A DNA stretch of 36,180 nucleotides from an uncultured Sphingomonas sp. (GTDB lineage: Bacteria > Pseudomonadota > Alphaproteobacteria > Sphingomonadales > Sphingomonadaceae): the NCBI GenBank assembly GCA_946482655.1, contig CAMLSA010000023.1, positions 1 to 36,180 of the forward strand, written 5' to 3'. Position numbers and translations under genes: made by a program. The notes beneath the pieces are model-generated. The model saw only the letters and a list, made by a program, of their open reading frames with translations, was not told where the DNA came from and did not search any database. Shown piece by piece: positions 26,368 to 33,529 of the stretch; the first letter of the stretch is position 1; every line of letters starts with the position of its first letter.

Positions 26368-27756
26368 TCATGCCGTAACGAATCTGACCTTCAGCATCGC
26401 GAAAGCAGCACGCAGACCCAGAGCGTCGCCGCCCTTGGGCCGTCCGGGCCTGGGCGACGGCCGCCAGGCGAAAGTGTCGATATGAGCCCACGGCGTATCT
26501 TCGGGTACGAAGCGCTGGAGGAACAGCGCGGCCGTGACCGCGCCAGCCAGCCCCCCTTCGCCGGCATTGTTGATGTCGGCGGTGCCCGACTTCAGCATAT
26601 CGGCATAATCGGCCCAGAGCGGCAGCCGCCAGAGCGGGTCGGATACCGCCTGCGCGGCAGCGGCGATGTCGGCCGCAAGCTTGTCGTCGTTGGCGAACAA
26701 GGCGGGCAGATCGGGGCCGAGGGCGACTCGCGCGGCGCCGGTCAATGTGGCGAAATCGAGGATCATGGCCGGCTTGTCCTCACCCGCGCGGGTCAAGGCA
26801 TCGGCCAGGATCAGCCGGCCCTCGGCATCGGTGTTGCCGATTTCGACGGAGATCTTCTTGCGGCTGCGCAGAATGTCGCCCGGTCGAAAGGCGTCGGCCG
26901 ACACGGCGTTCTCGACCGCGGGAATGAGCAGGTGGAGGCGGACCGGCAGCCGCGCGCCCATCACCAGCCGGGCCAGCGCCAGCGCATGCGCCGCGCCGCC
27001 CATGTCCTTCTTCATCAACAGCATCGCCGAGGACGGCTTGATATCGAGGCCGCCCGAGTCGAAGCAGACCCCCTTGCCGACGATCGCGACGCGGGGGTGT
27101 CCGGGATCGCCCCATTCGAGTTCGATCAGACGGGGTGCACGCTCCCGGGTGGCGGCGCGACCGACCGCGGCGATCATAGGATAATCCTGCTCGAGCGCAT
27201 CGCCCTGGGTCACCCGGAAATCGGCTCCGGCGGCCGTGGCCACCGCTTGCGCCGCGGCCGCAAGTTCGGCGGGGCCCATGTCGGCGGCTGGCGCGTCGAC
27301 CAGGTCGCGGACCAGCGCGACGGCTTCGGCGAGCGCCACGGTACCGCCGATGGCAGCGGCGTCGCTCGTGAGGAGGACGCGCGCCGGGATCGGATCGGGT
27401 TTGGCGAGATAGCGATCGAAGCGGTGGTGGGCGAGGAGCCAGCCGAGTGCGCCCTCGGCCGGGGCATCGCCCTCGACGCGGTAGATGCCGGCGGGCAGTT
27501 TCTGGGCGATCGCCGCGAGATCCCAGGGGCCGGGTTTCTTGGCGGCGCCGAACACGCCTGCCCATTCGCCGTCCTTGCGGCCGGGTAAGATCAGCAGCTC
27601 GCCGGGCTTGCCCCTGAACTGGCCGGCGCTCGCGAGGGTGCGGACCTGCGCAGACTGCTCCTTCAGCCAGGCTTCGAAGCCGTCGGCGAAGATCGGGATG
27701 AGGCTGTGCGCGGGCTCACCACGATCGGACAGGAGCAGGCTGGCAAAATCAGTCAT
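26368..27756 (-). CDS. Leucyl aminopeptidase family protein (M17)
   Basis: A two-metal exopeptidase that removes N-terminal residues from peptides in the cytoplasm. It is 462 aa. The catalytic domain carries the full PepA set: K228 and D233 (GKGVCFDSGGLDIKP), K240, D251 (MKKDMGG), and NTDAEGRLILADAL with D310, E312 and R314. The N-terminal domain (about 1-150) is divergent from E. coli PepA, typical of the alphaproteobacterial M17 subgroup. It begins nine bases after the second thioesterase, so it probably belongs to the kup-thioesterase unit, and ends at a small terminator. Confidence 0.94.
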   Translation of the reverse strand: MTDFASLLLSDRGEPAHSLIPIFADGFEAWLKEQSAQVRTLASAGQFRGKPGELLILPGRKDGEWAGVFGAAKKPGPWDLAAIAQKLPAGIYRVEGDAPAEGALGWLLAHHRFDRYLAKPDPIPARVLLTSDAAAIGGTVALAEAVALVRDLVDAPAADMGPAELAAAAQAVATAAGADFRVTQGDALEQDYPMIAAVGRAATRERAPRLIELEWGDPGHPRVAIVGKGVCFDSGGLDIKPSSAMLLMKKDMGGAAHALALARLVMGARLPVRLHLLIPAVENAVSADAFRPGDILRSRKKISVEIGNTDAEGRLILADALTRAGEDKPAMILDFATLTGAARVALGPDLPALFANDDKLAADIAAAAQAVSDPLWRLPLWADYADMLKSGTADINNAGEGGLAGAVTAALFLQRFVPEDTPWAHIDTFAWRPSPRPGRPKGGDALGLRAAFAMLKVRFVTA

Positions 27757-27765
27757 GGCCCGAAG

Positions 27766-28146
27766 CTATCGGTCCAGCAGCAGGTGCATGCGCGCGGTGG
27801 CGATCGGCTTCGATCGGTCGTCCTGCCAGCAAACCGCGCTGGCATTGGCGATGCGCGTGCCGATTCTCACGATCTTGCCGACCGCATGGGTGTCGGTCAT
27901 CACACCGCCGCGCAGATAGTCGACCGCGACGTTGATCGGCTTGATGCGGGGCCGTTCGCCATCTCGGAATTCGGCGGAAAGCGCTTCGTAGCAAGCCAGC
28001 TCGAGCAGGCCCGCGATCACCCCGCCATGGACGAAGCCGGGCCGACCCCCGATCTCGGGGCGCCAGCTGATCGACAATATCGGCTCGCCGCTGGCGTCGT
28101 TGCGCCGGGCGCCGATCACGTCGGCATAGGGCGGGGTGGCCGTCAC
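27766..28146 (-). CDS. PaaI-type hotdog thioesterase (second of a pair)
   Basis: A 126-residue hotdog-fold protein likely to hydrolyse acyl-CoA or aryl-CoA thioesters. The diagnostic GFVHGGVIAGLLEL stretch has H40, G41, G42 and E49, the usual positions for substrate activation. The GTG start at 28146 lies two bases after the neighbour's stop. A later strand (VAVDYLRGGVMTDTHAVGKIV) is the classic 4HBT core. The acyl substrate is unknown. It is paired with another hotdog protein on one transcript; such tandem pairs may form hetero-oligomers. Confidence 0.85.
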   Translation of the reverse strand: MTATPPYADVIGARRNDASGEPILSISWRPEIGGRPGFVHGGVIAGLLELACYEALSAEFRDGERPRIKPINVAVDYLRGGVMTDTHAVGKIVRIGTRIANASAVCWQDDRSKPIATARMHLLLDR

Positions 28147-28148
28147 GA

Positions 28149-28580
28149 TCAGTTGTCCCTGAAATAGAAGCTCGACATCGAGACGGCGACCAGATCGTTC
28201 GGATCGCCGTCGTGCGCCTCACAGCGGGCGAAAGCGACGTTGCGGGTGACCCGATAGCAGGTCGCCCGCGCCGTGATGGAGCGGCCGGGAGGGGCCGTAC
28301 GCATATAGTCGATCCTGAGGTCGAGCGTCGCGAGGGAGCGGATCCCCTTGATCTTGGCCATGACCGACAGGCCCGAAGCACTGTCGATCAGCGAGATGAT
28401 CGGCCCCGAGGCCAGGACCCCGTTCGATTGCGTCATCGAGAGGCGCGGATCATAGTCGAACATCAGCTCGGCCCAGTCTTCGCCATGGGCGACGTAGCGC
28501 TGGCCGAGTTCGCCGGAATGGCCCGAAAGCCTGCCCTTGAGCTTTGTGATGTCGAGCCCGTCTATCATCCGGTCCGGCAT
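28149..28580 (-). CDS. PaaI-type hotdog thioesterase (first of a pair)
   Basis: A 143-residue hotdog protein. The central helix GVLASGPIISLIDSASGLSV replaces the HGG motif of its partner with ASG but keeps an Asp (D66) in the position used by the other PaaI subgroup. LATLDLRIDYMRTAPPGRSI is the main hotdog strand pair. The ATG at 28580 is used; M5 is an alternative. It starts 24 bases after the kup stop and ends two bases before its partner. Activity is inferred from the family. Confidence 0.83.
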   Translation of the reverse strand: MPDRMIDGLDITKLKGRLSGHSGELGQRYVAHGEDWAELMFDYDPRLSMTQSNGVLASGPIISLIDSASGLSVMAKIKGIRSLATLDLRIDYMRTAPPGRSITARATCYRVTRNVAFARCEAHDGDPNDLVAVSMSSFYFRDN

Positions 28581-28604
28581 AAGATGTTGTGCGGCGTGCG
28601 CAAG

Positions 28605-30548
28605 TCAGATCGTGGTCTGCGATCCCAGCTCGACGACGCGGTTCGGCGGGATGCGGAAGAAGTCGGTAGGGTCGGACGCGTTGCGGTAGAGGAAGATGAA
28701 CAGCAGGTCCTGCCAGAAGGGCATGCCGCTGTGCTTCGAGGGACGCAGCGTCGACCGCCCGATGAAGTAGCTGGTCTGCATCGGCTCGAGCTTGTTGGCG
28801 CCTTCGCGCAGCGCGAAGGCGAGGTCGCGCGGGATGTCGGGGCTTTCCATGAAGCCGTAATTGAGCACGGCACGGGTGAAATTCGCGTCGATCTCGGTCA
28901 GCTCGAGCCGATTTGCCGGATCGGCCACGGGCGAGTTCAGGGTGTTGATGGTCAGCGCGAGATTGCGTTCGTGAAGGATCTTGTTGTGCTTGAGGTTGTG
29001 GAGCAGCGCGCTCGGCGCGGCTTCCATGTCCGATGACAGGAAGATCGCCGTGCCGGGAATGCGCTCGGGCGGGCGGGCGAGCAGCATGCGTGCGAGATCC
29101 TCGAGCGCGATTGCCTGGCTTTGGTCGATCGCCAGCAGCAGGTCGCGTCCGCGCACCCAGGTGGCGATCAGCAGGCCAACTCCGACGGCGACGACCAGCG
29201 GCGCCCATCCGCCCTCATAGACGCGCAGGATGTTGGCTCCGAAGAAGAAGATGTCGAGGAAGAGGAAGGGCGCGATGACCGCTACGGCCAGTGACAGGCT
29301 CCACCCCCAGGCCCGGCGCACGACGACGAAGCCGAGACAGGTCGTCACCACCATCGTTCCCGACACGGCGATGCCATAGGCCGCGGCCATCGCCGACGAC
29401 GAGCCGAAGCCGAACACCAGGATCATCACCCCGATGAACAGCAGCATGGTGATCGCCGGCAGATAGACCTGCCCGGCGGCATGTTCCGACGTCCGGCGGA
29501 TCTTCATGCGCGGCAGCAGACCGAGCTGGATCGCTTGCTGGGTCAGCGAATAGGCGCCGGTGATCACGGCCTGGCTGGCGATGACGGTGGCGCATGTCGC
29601 GAGGATCACGAGCGCGATGCGCGCCGCGCCCGGCGCCATCAGGAAGAACCAGTCCTGGTTGGTGAACTCGGTCCCGTTCATCGCGGCAAGTTCGAGCTGG
29701 TGCAGCGCGAAGGCGCCCTGGCCGAGATAGTTGAGCGCGAGCGCTGGAAACACGATGGCCAGCCAGCCGGTCCGGATCGGCTTCGCCCCGAAATGTCCCA
29801 TGTCGGCGGTAAGCGCCTCGGCACCGGTCACCGTCAGGAACACCGCGCCCATCACGAACATGCCCGCAAGCCCATGATTGATCATGAACAGCACGCCGTT
29901 ATGGGGCAGAAAGGCAGCGAGAATGGCGGGTTCGTCGGCGATATGGATAAGGCCGATCGTGGCGATGGTGATGAACCAAACGAAGCAGATCGGTCCGAAA
30001 AGCCTGGCGACAGCCATGGTGCCGCGGGCCTGCATCAGGAACAGGCCGATCAGGATCGCCGATGTGATCAGCATTATCTCGCCACGACCGATGGCGTCCA
30101 TGCCGGGAATGGTCCTGATCCCCTCGACCGCCGACAGCACCGACAGGGCAGGGGTGATGATCCCGTCGCCGTAAAACAGGGCCGCGCCGGCGGCGCCTAG
30201 CACCAGCACCAGCATCCGCCGCTTGCGGGCCGACCGCTGCGCGAGGGCCATCAGCGCCAGCACGCCGCCTTCCCCGTTGTTGTCGGCGCGCATCAGGAAG
30301 AGGACATATTTACAGGTGACCACGAGGATCAACGCCCACAGGGCGAGGCTTAGCACGCCCAATATCTCGCCGGCGACGATGCCGTCGGCGGCGGCCTGGC
30401 CGAGTGCCTCGCGGAAGGCATAGATCGGGCTGGTGCCGATGTCGCCGAATACGACGCCCAGCGCTCCCAGCGTAAGCGCCGCCATGGTGTCCTTGCGACG
30501 CCGGGTCTGCGGTTGTCCGGACCCGGAGTCGGCCACGTCACTCTGCAT
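28605..30548 (-). CDS. kup: Low-affinity potassium transporter Kup
   Basis: A proton-coupled potassium importer of the KUP/HAK/KT family. It is 647 aa from the ATG at 30548 (a TTG one codon earlier is less likely), with AAGGGG upstream. The first membrane helix has the signature LGALGVVFGDIGTSPIYAF, and about twelve helices follow to around residue 455. The C-terminal soluble domain (about 460-647) ends with the conserved NASDPTDFFRIPPNRVVELG. Sphingomonads often carry several kup copies. It heads a minus-strand unit with two thioesterases and an aminopeptidase, and is divergent from purC. Confidence 0.96.
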   Translation of the reverse strand: MQSDVADSGSGQPQTRRRKDTMAALTLGALGVVFGDIGTSPIYAFREALGQAAADGIVAGEILGVLSLALWALILVVTCKYVLFLMRADNNGEGGVLALMALAQRSARKRRMLVLVLGAAGAALFYGDGIITPALSVLSAVEGIRTIPGMDAIGRGEIMLITSAILIGLFLMQARGTMAVARLFGPICFVWFITIATIGLIHIADEPAILAAFLPHNGVLFMINHGLAGMFVMGAVFLTVTGAEALTADMGHFGAKPIRTGWLAIVFPALALNYLGQGAFALHQLELAAMNGTEFTNQDWFFLMAPGAARIALVILATCATVIASQAVITGAYSLTQQAIQLGLLPRMKIRRTSEHAAGQVYLPAITMLLFIGVMILVFGFGSSSAMAAAYGIAVSGTMVVTTCLGFVVVRRAWGWSLSLAVAVIAPFLFLDIFFFGANILRVYEGGWAPLVVAVGVGLLIATWVRGRDLLLAIDQSQAIALEDLARMLLARPPERIPGTAIFLSSDMEAAPSALLHNLKHNKILHERNLALTINTLNSPVADPANRLELTEIDANFTRAVLNYGFMESPDIPRDLAFALREGANKLEPMQTSYFIGRSTLRPSKHSGMPFWQDLLFIFLYRNASDPTDFFRIPPNRVVELGSQTTI

Positions 30549-30872
30549 CAAGCAACCCCTTGGAGCCGGATAGCCCGAGGTGGAAACGCCGCGCGCTTCC
30601 GCCGATGTCGGCTATCAGGCTCCTTCAAAGGTTAAGACCTTGATTTGCCATCCAGGCCGATTTCAGTCTGGATCGACAAAGGTCCGTCGGCGATCGGCGG
30701 CGGATTAGGCCTGTGTCGAAAAGAATGCACGCGAAATGTTGGTGCGGTGCGGCATTGTTTGCGTGGGGCCGGCAATCGAGGTAAAGGCGATCTCCAACTG
30801 CCTCGGCGGCGCGTCCGAATCGACGTTGTCTCCGGGGCTTCTCTGTTTCCCGAGCCCCCGGAGGCCGAAAAG
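30549..30872. other. Divergent intergenic region, kup / purC
   Basis: 324 bases without a gene. It holds two dyads: GCCGA-TG-TCGGC (30601-30612) and ATCCAG-N12-CTGGAT (30650-30673), either of which might be an operator. GGAGG at 30860-30864 is the purC ribosome binding site. No convincing promoter pair was found for either gene, and no riboswitch I recognise. A frame continuing upstream of purC from 30645 is open but lacks protein-like character and is not called. Confidence 0.5.
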
Positions 30873-31649
30873 ATGACCCGCCGCCGCCAGATATACGAAG
30901 GCAAGGCCAAGATTCTCTATGAGGGTCCCGAGCCCGGAACGCTGATCCAATATTTCAAGGACGACGCGACCGCCTTCAACGCGCAGAAGAAGGGCACGAT
31001 CAATGGCAAGGGCGTGCTCAACAACCGGATTTCCGAGCATATCTTCACGATGCTCGGTACAATCGGCGTGCCGACCCACTTCATCCGCCGGCTCAACATG
31101 CGCGAGCAGCTGATCCGTCAGGTCGAGATCGTCCCAATCGAGGTGGTGGTGCGCAACGTCGCGGCCGGTTCGATCGTGAAGCGGCTGGGCATCGAGGAAG
31201 GCACCCAGCTGCCGCGCACGATCATCGAATATTATTACAAGGATGATGCGCTCGGCGACCCGATGGTCGCCGATGAGCATATCGCCTGCTTTGGTTGGGC
31301 CAGCCAGGAGGAGATGCACGATATCGCCGATATGGCGATTCGGGTGAACGACTTCATGTGCGGCCTGTTCGCCGGGATCGGGATTCGACTGGTCGACTTC
31401 AAGCTCGAGTTCGGACGCTTCTGGGACAATGACTATAGCCGCGTCATCCTGGCCGACGAGATCAGCCCGGACGGCTGCCGCCTATGGGACATGACCACCG
31501 GCGAGAAGCTCGACAAAGACCGCTTTCGCCAGGATCTCGGCGGTGAAGTCGAGGCCTATCAGGAGATTGCGCGCCGGCTGGGTCTGATGCCCGACGGCGA
31601 CAATATGATTCTTGACCTGGAAACCCATCGTAAAAACCGCGGTAAATAA
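30873..31649 (+). CDS. purC: Phosphoribosylaminoimidazole-succinocarboxamide synthase
   Basis: Joins aspartate to CAIR with ATP in purine synthesis. It is 258 aa from the ATG at 30873, eight bases after GGAGG. It begins [18 protein letters not shown], with the ATP-binding KAK segment; [14 protein letters not shown] and [19 protein letters not shown] are signature blocks, and [12 protein letters not shown] and [14 protein letters not shown] the metal/substrate region. Full length, cytosolic. purS, purQ and purL, which often follow it in alphaproteobacteria, are not downstream here. Confidence 0.97.
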   Translation: MTRRRQIYEGKAKILYEGPEPGTLIQYFKDDATAFNAQKKGTINGKGVLNNRISEHIFTMLGTIGVPTHFIRRLNMREQLIRQVEIVPIEVVVRNVAAGSIVKRLGIEEGTQLPRTIIEYYYKDDALGDPMVADEHIACFGWASQEEMHDIADMAIRVNDFMCGLFAGIGIRLVDFKLEFGRFWDNDYSRVILADEISPDGCRLWDMTTGEKLDKDRFRQDLGGEVEAYQEIARRLGLMPDGDNMILDLETHRKNRGK

Positions 31650-31664
31650 TTCAAATAGTTAGAT

Positions 31665-31700
31665 GCCGGCTGTCGAGGCGGGGCCTTAGCCGCCCCCGGC
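31665..31700 (+). terminator. Two-part hairpin after purC
   Basis: Outer GCCGG/CCGGC (31665-31669 with 31696-31700) encloses GGCGG/CCGCC (31677-31681 with 31690-31694). No T tract follows. Its position 15 bases after the stop fits a terminator. Confidence 0.4.
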
Positions 31701-31729
31701 TTGCCGCAATCTTGCCGCATTTGACCGCA
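31701..31729 (+). repeat. Three short direct repeats upstream of the hydrolase-like gene
   Basis: TTGCCGCA at 31701-31708, TTGCCGCA at 31712-31719, and TTGACCGCA at 31721-31729. The first two are exactly 11 bases apart, about one helical turn, and the third is degenerate. They overlap the candidate -35 box, so cooperative regulator binding is conceivable. Confidence 0.45.
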
Positions 31730-31739
31730 CGACTATTTA
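31712..31739 (+). promoter_or_regulatory. Candidate promoter of the hydrolase-like gene
   Basis: TTGCCG (31712-31717), 16 bases, TATTTA (31734-31739), 67 bases before the ATG. It is AT-rich compared with its surroundings, and the -35 lies in the second direct repeat. Confidence 0.4.
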
Positions 31740-31806
31740 AAACCTTCGCGATAGAGATAGTTTCTCCTCGAGGGCCGAGCGTCGTGCCCGAGTCGGAGAC
31801 CGAGGC

Positions 31807-32481
31807 ATGGCGACGTCCCGTTTCGAACATCCTTCCACGGCGCCGGTGGCGTTGCTGCTGCCCGACCTCGATTGCCAGGGAAGGGGATATTGGCAGGAGC
31901 ATTGGACCGCGAGCCGCATCGATTGCCGTGCGGTCGACATCGGCCATGCCCAAACCCCCGATCGGAACAGCTGCGTCTCGCGCCTCGACCATGCCTTGCG
32001 CGGCATCGATGCGCCGTTGATCCTCGTCGGCCACGGGATCGGGGCGCTGACCATCGCTTCCTGGGTGCGGCTGATGAGCAGCGAGAGCGAGTTGGCGGTG
32101 GCGGGCGCCTTGCTGATCGCGCCAAGCGATCCGGCCGCCGACGGTGCCGACGCCCGCCTGCGGACCTTTGCGCCGCTGCCGGACACGATCTTCTCTTTCC
32201 CGGCCCTTGTCGTCGCCAGCGACGACGACCGCGCCATCTCGATCGATCGCGCCTTCAGCCTGGCCCGCCAGTGGGGCGCCGGCTTCGCGCGTTTCGGCGC
32301 CCGCGGCCATTTCACGCCGATGGACGGGCTGGGCTGGTGGCCCGAAGGCGAGGAACTGCTCGATCGCTTCGTCGATCTGGTCGAACCCGGCGGCGATAGG
32401 GGTATTCGCACCCTCGACCGGTTTGCGCCGCTGGTGGGACACCGCGGCCGCGGCTCCTCGTCCATGCTGTTCCGCCCCTAG
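31807..32481 (+). CDS. Alpha/beta-hydrolase-fold protein of RBBP9/YdeN type lacking the nucleophile
   Basis: 224 aa with the plan of small RBBP9/YdeN-type serine hydrolases: LLLPDLDCQGRGYWQEHW at the N-terminus, PLILVGHGIGALTIASWV at the nucleophile elbow, LVVASDDDRAISIDRA for the acid, and ARFGARGHFTPMDGLGWWPEG for the base. At the elbow the GxSxG serine is Gly77 (codon GGG at 32035-32037), giving GHGIG, while D139-D141 and H168 remain. A simple serine-hydrolase mechanism is therefore unlikely. A basic, Ser-rich tail of about 25 residues follows the domain. It stands alone between purC and a ferredoxin reductase and is not obviously linked to either. Confidence 0.8.
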   Translation: MATSRFEHPSTAPVALLLPDLDCQGRGYWQEHWTASRIDCRAVDIGHAQTPDRNSCVSRLDHALRGIDAPLILVGHGIGALTIASWVRLMSSESELAVAGALLIAPSDPAADGADARLRTFAPLPDTIFSFPALVVASDDDRAISIDRAFSLARQWGAGFARFGARGHFTPMDGLGWWPEGEELLDRFVDLVEPGGDRGIRTLDRFAPLVGHRGRGSSSMLFRP

Positions 32482-32492
32482 GGCGGCTCGCG

Positions 32493-32529
32493 CCCCGTCC
32501 GTTCGATCTCCGGCGAGCGGGCGGGGTTT
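32493..32529 (+). terminator. Intrinsic terminator after the hydrolase-like gene
   Basis: CCCCGTCCG (32493-32501) pairs with CGGGCGGGG (32518-32526), nine pairs with one G-U, followed by TTT. It begins 12 bases after the stop. Confidence 0.55.
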
Positions 32530-32663
32530 GCGATACTCGACCTCGGCCGCGAAGCTAAGCTGTGCTCCTGCCAAAATATTCCGATGTGGCGCGGGCCTGC
32601 AAGGCACTCTATGTGGGCGCGCACTATAGGCCGCACAGGCGGTTTTTGTAAGGAAGCACAGTC

Positions 32664-33473
32664 ATGAGCAGCCGTACGGAAGCGGCAAAGGTCGCGCCGA
32701 ACGATGCCTTTAACATCCAGACGGTCCTCTGGGTAAAGCATTGGAACGAGCATCTGTTCAGCTTCGCGGTCGACCGGCCGGCGTCGATGCGGTTTCGCTC
32801 GGGCGAGTTCGTGATGCTGGGCCTGCCGACCGATGCCCGGCCGCTGCTGCGCGCCTATTCGATCGCGAGTCCCTCCTATGCAGATGAGCTCGAATTTCTT
32901 TCGATCGCGGTCGAGGACGGCCCGCTGACCTCGCGACTGCGCCATGTCATTCCCGGCGATGAGATCTACCTTGCCCGCAAGACGACCGGCACGCTCGTCG
33001 CCGACGCGCTGACGCCCGGCAAGCGGCTGTTCCTGCTGGCGACCGGGACGGGGCTCGCGCCCTTCCTGTCGGTGATGCGTGATCCAGACATCTACGAGCG
33101 CTATGATCAAGTGATCATCGTCCACAGCGTTCGCCGCCTCACGGATCTCGCCTTTCGCGACGTGCTCGAGAGCAAGCTGGCGGGCGATCCGCTGGTCGAG
33201 GAAGAGGCTGCCGCCAAGTTCCGCTACATCCCCACAGTCACCCGTGAGCCGTTCGAGCGGCAGGCTCGGATCACCACGATGATGGAGGACGGCGGGCTTT
33301 TCGCGGGTGTCGACGGCGAGGCCAAGCTCGATCCGGCGACCGACCGGGTGATGATGTGCGGCAGCATGGACATGATCCGCGAGTGCTCGGCGATCCTCGA
33401 GCGCCTCGGCTTCGAGGAAGGCTCGAACGCCAAGCCGGCCGATTTCGTTATCGAAAAGGCGTTCGTGGGGTGA
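32664..33473 (+). CDS. fpr: Ferredoxin--NADP reductase
   Basis: An FAD enzyme moving electrons between NADPH and ferredoxin or flavodoxin. It is 269 aa, bacterial subclass. The FAD motif is RAYSIAS (63-69), the NADP loop ATGTGLAPFLS (126-136), the MCGSMDM nucleotide site is near 231-237, and the C-terminal VIEKAFVG matches subclass I bacterial reductases. The start has AAGGAAG upstream. It may supply electrons to iron-sulfur enzymes or oxidative-stress defence. It ends 56 bases from the convergent M61 gene, with a perfect hairpin between. Confidence 0.94.
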   Translation: MSSRTEAAKVAPNDAFNIQTVLWVKHWNEHLFSFAVDRPASMRFRSGEFVMLGLPTDARPLLRAYSIASPSYADELEFLSIAVEDGPLTSRLRHVIPGDEIYLARKTTGTLVADALTPGKRLFLLATGTGLAPFLSVMRDPDIYERYDQVIIVHSVRRLTDLAFRDVLESKLAGDPLVEEEAAAKFRYIPTVTREPFERQARITTMMEDGGLFAGVDGEAKLDPATDRVMMCGSMDMIRECSAILERLGFEEGSNAKPADFVIEKAFVG

Positions 33474-33479
33474 GATGAA

Positions 33480-33500
33480 GCGACCGGGGGCGCCGGTCGC
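33480..33500. terminator. Hairpin between convergent fpr and M61 genes
   Basis: GCGACCGG (33480-33487), GGGCG, CCGGTCGC (33493-33500): a perfect 8-bp GC-rich stem, seven bases after the fpr stop. No T tract is present in either direction. Confidence 0.5.
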
Positions 33501-33529
33501 CCTCCCACGCCGCGAAAGGCTGGATAAGG

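Noticed and set aside
31653..31738. Inverted repeat AAATAGT / ACTATTT around the purC downstream gap
   Set aside because: Arms are short, 72 bases apart and AT-rich; chance is the simplest explanation.
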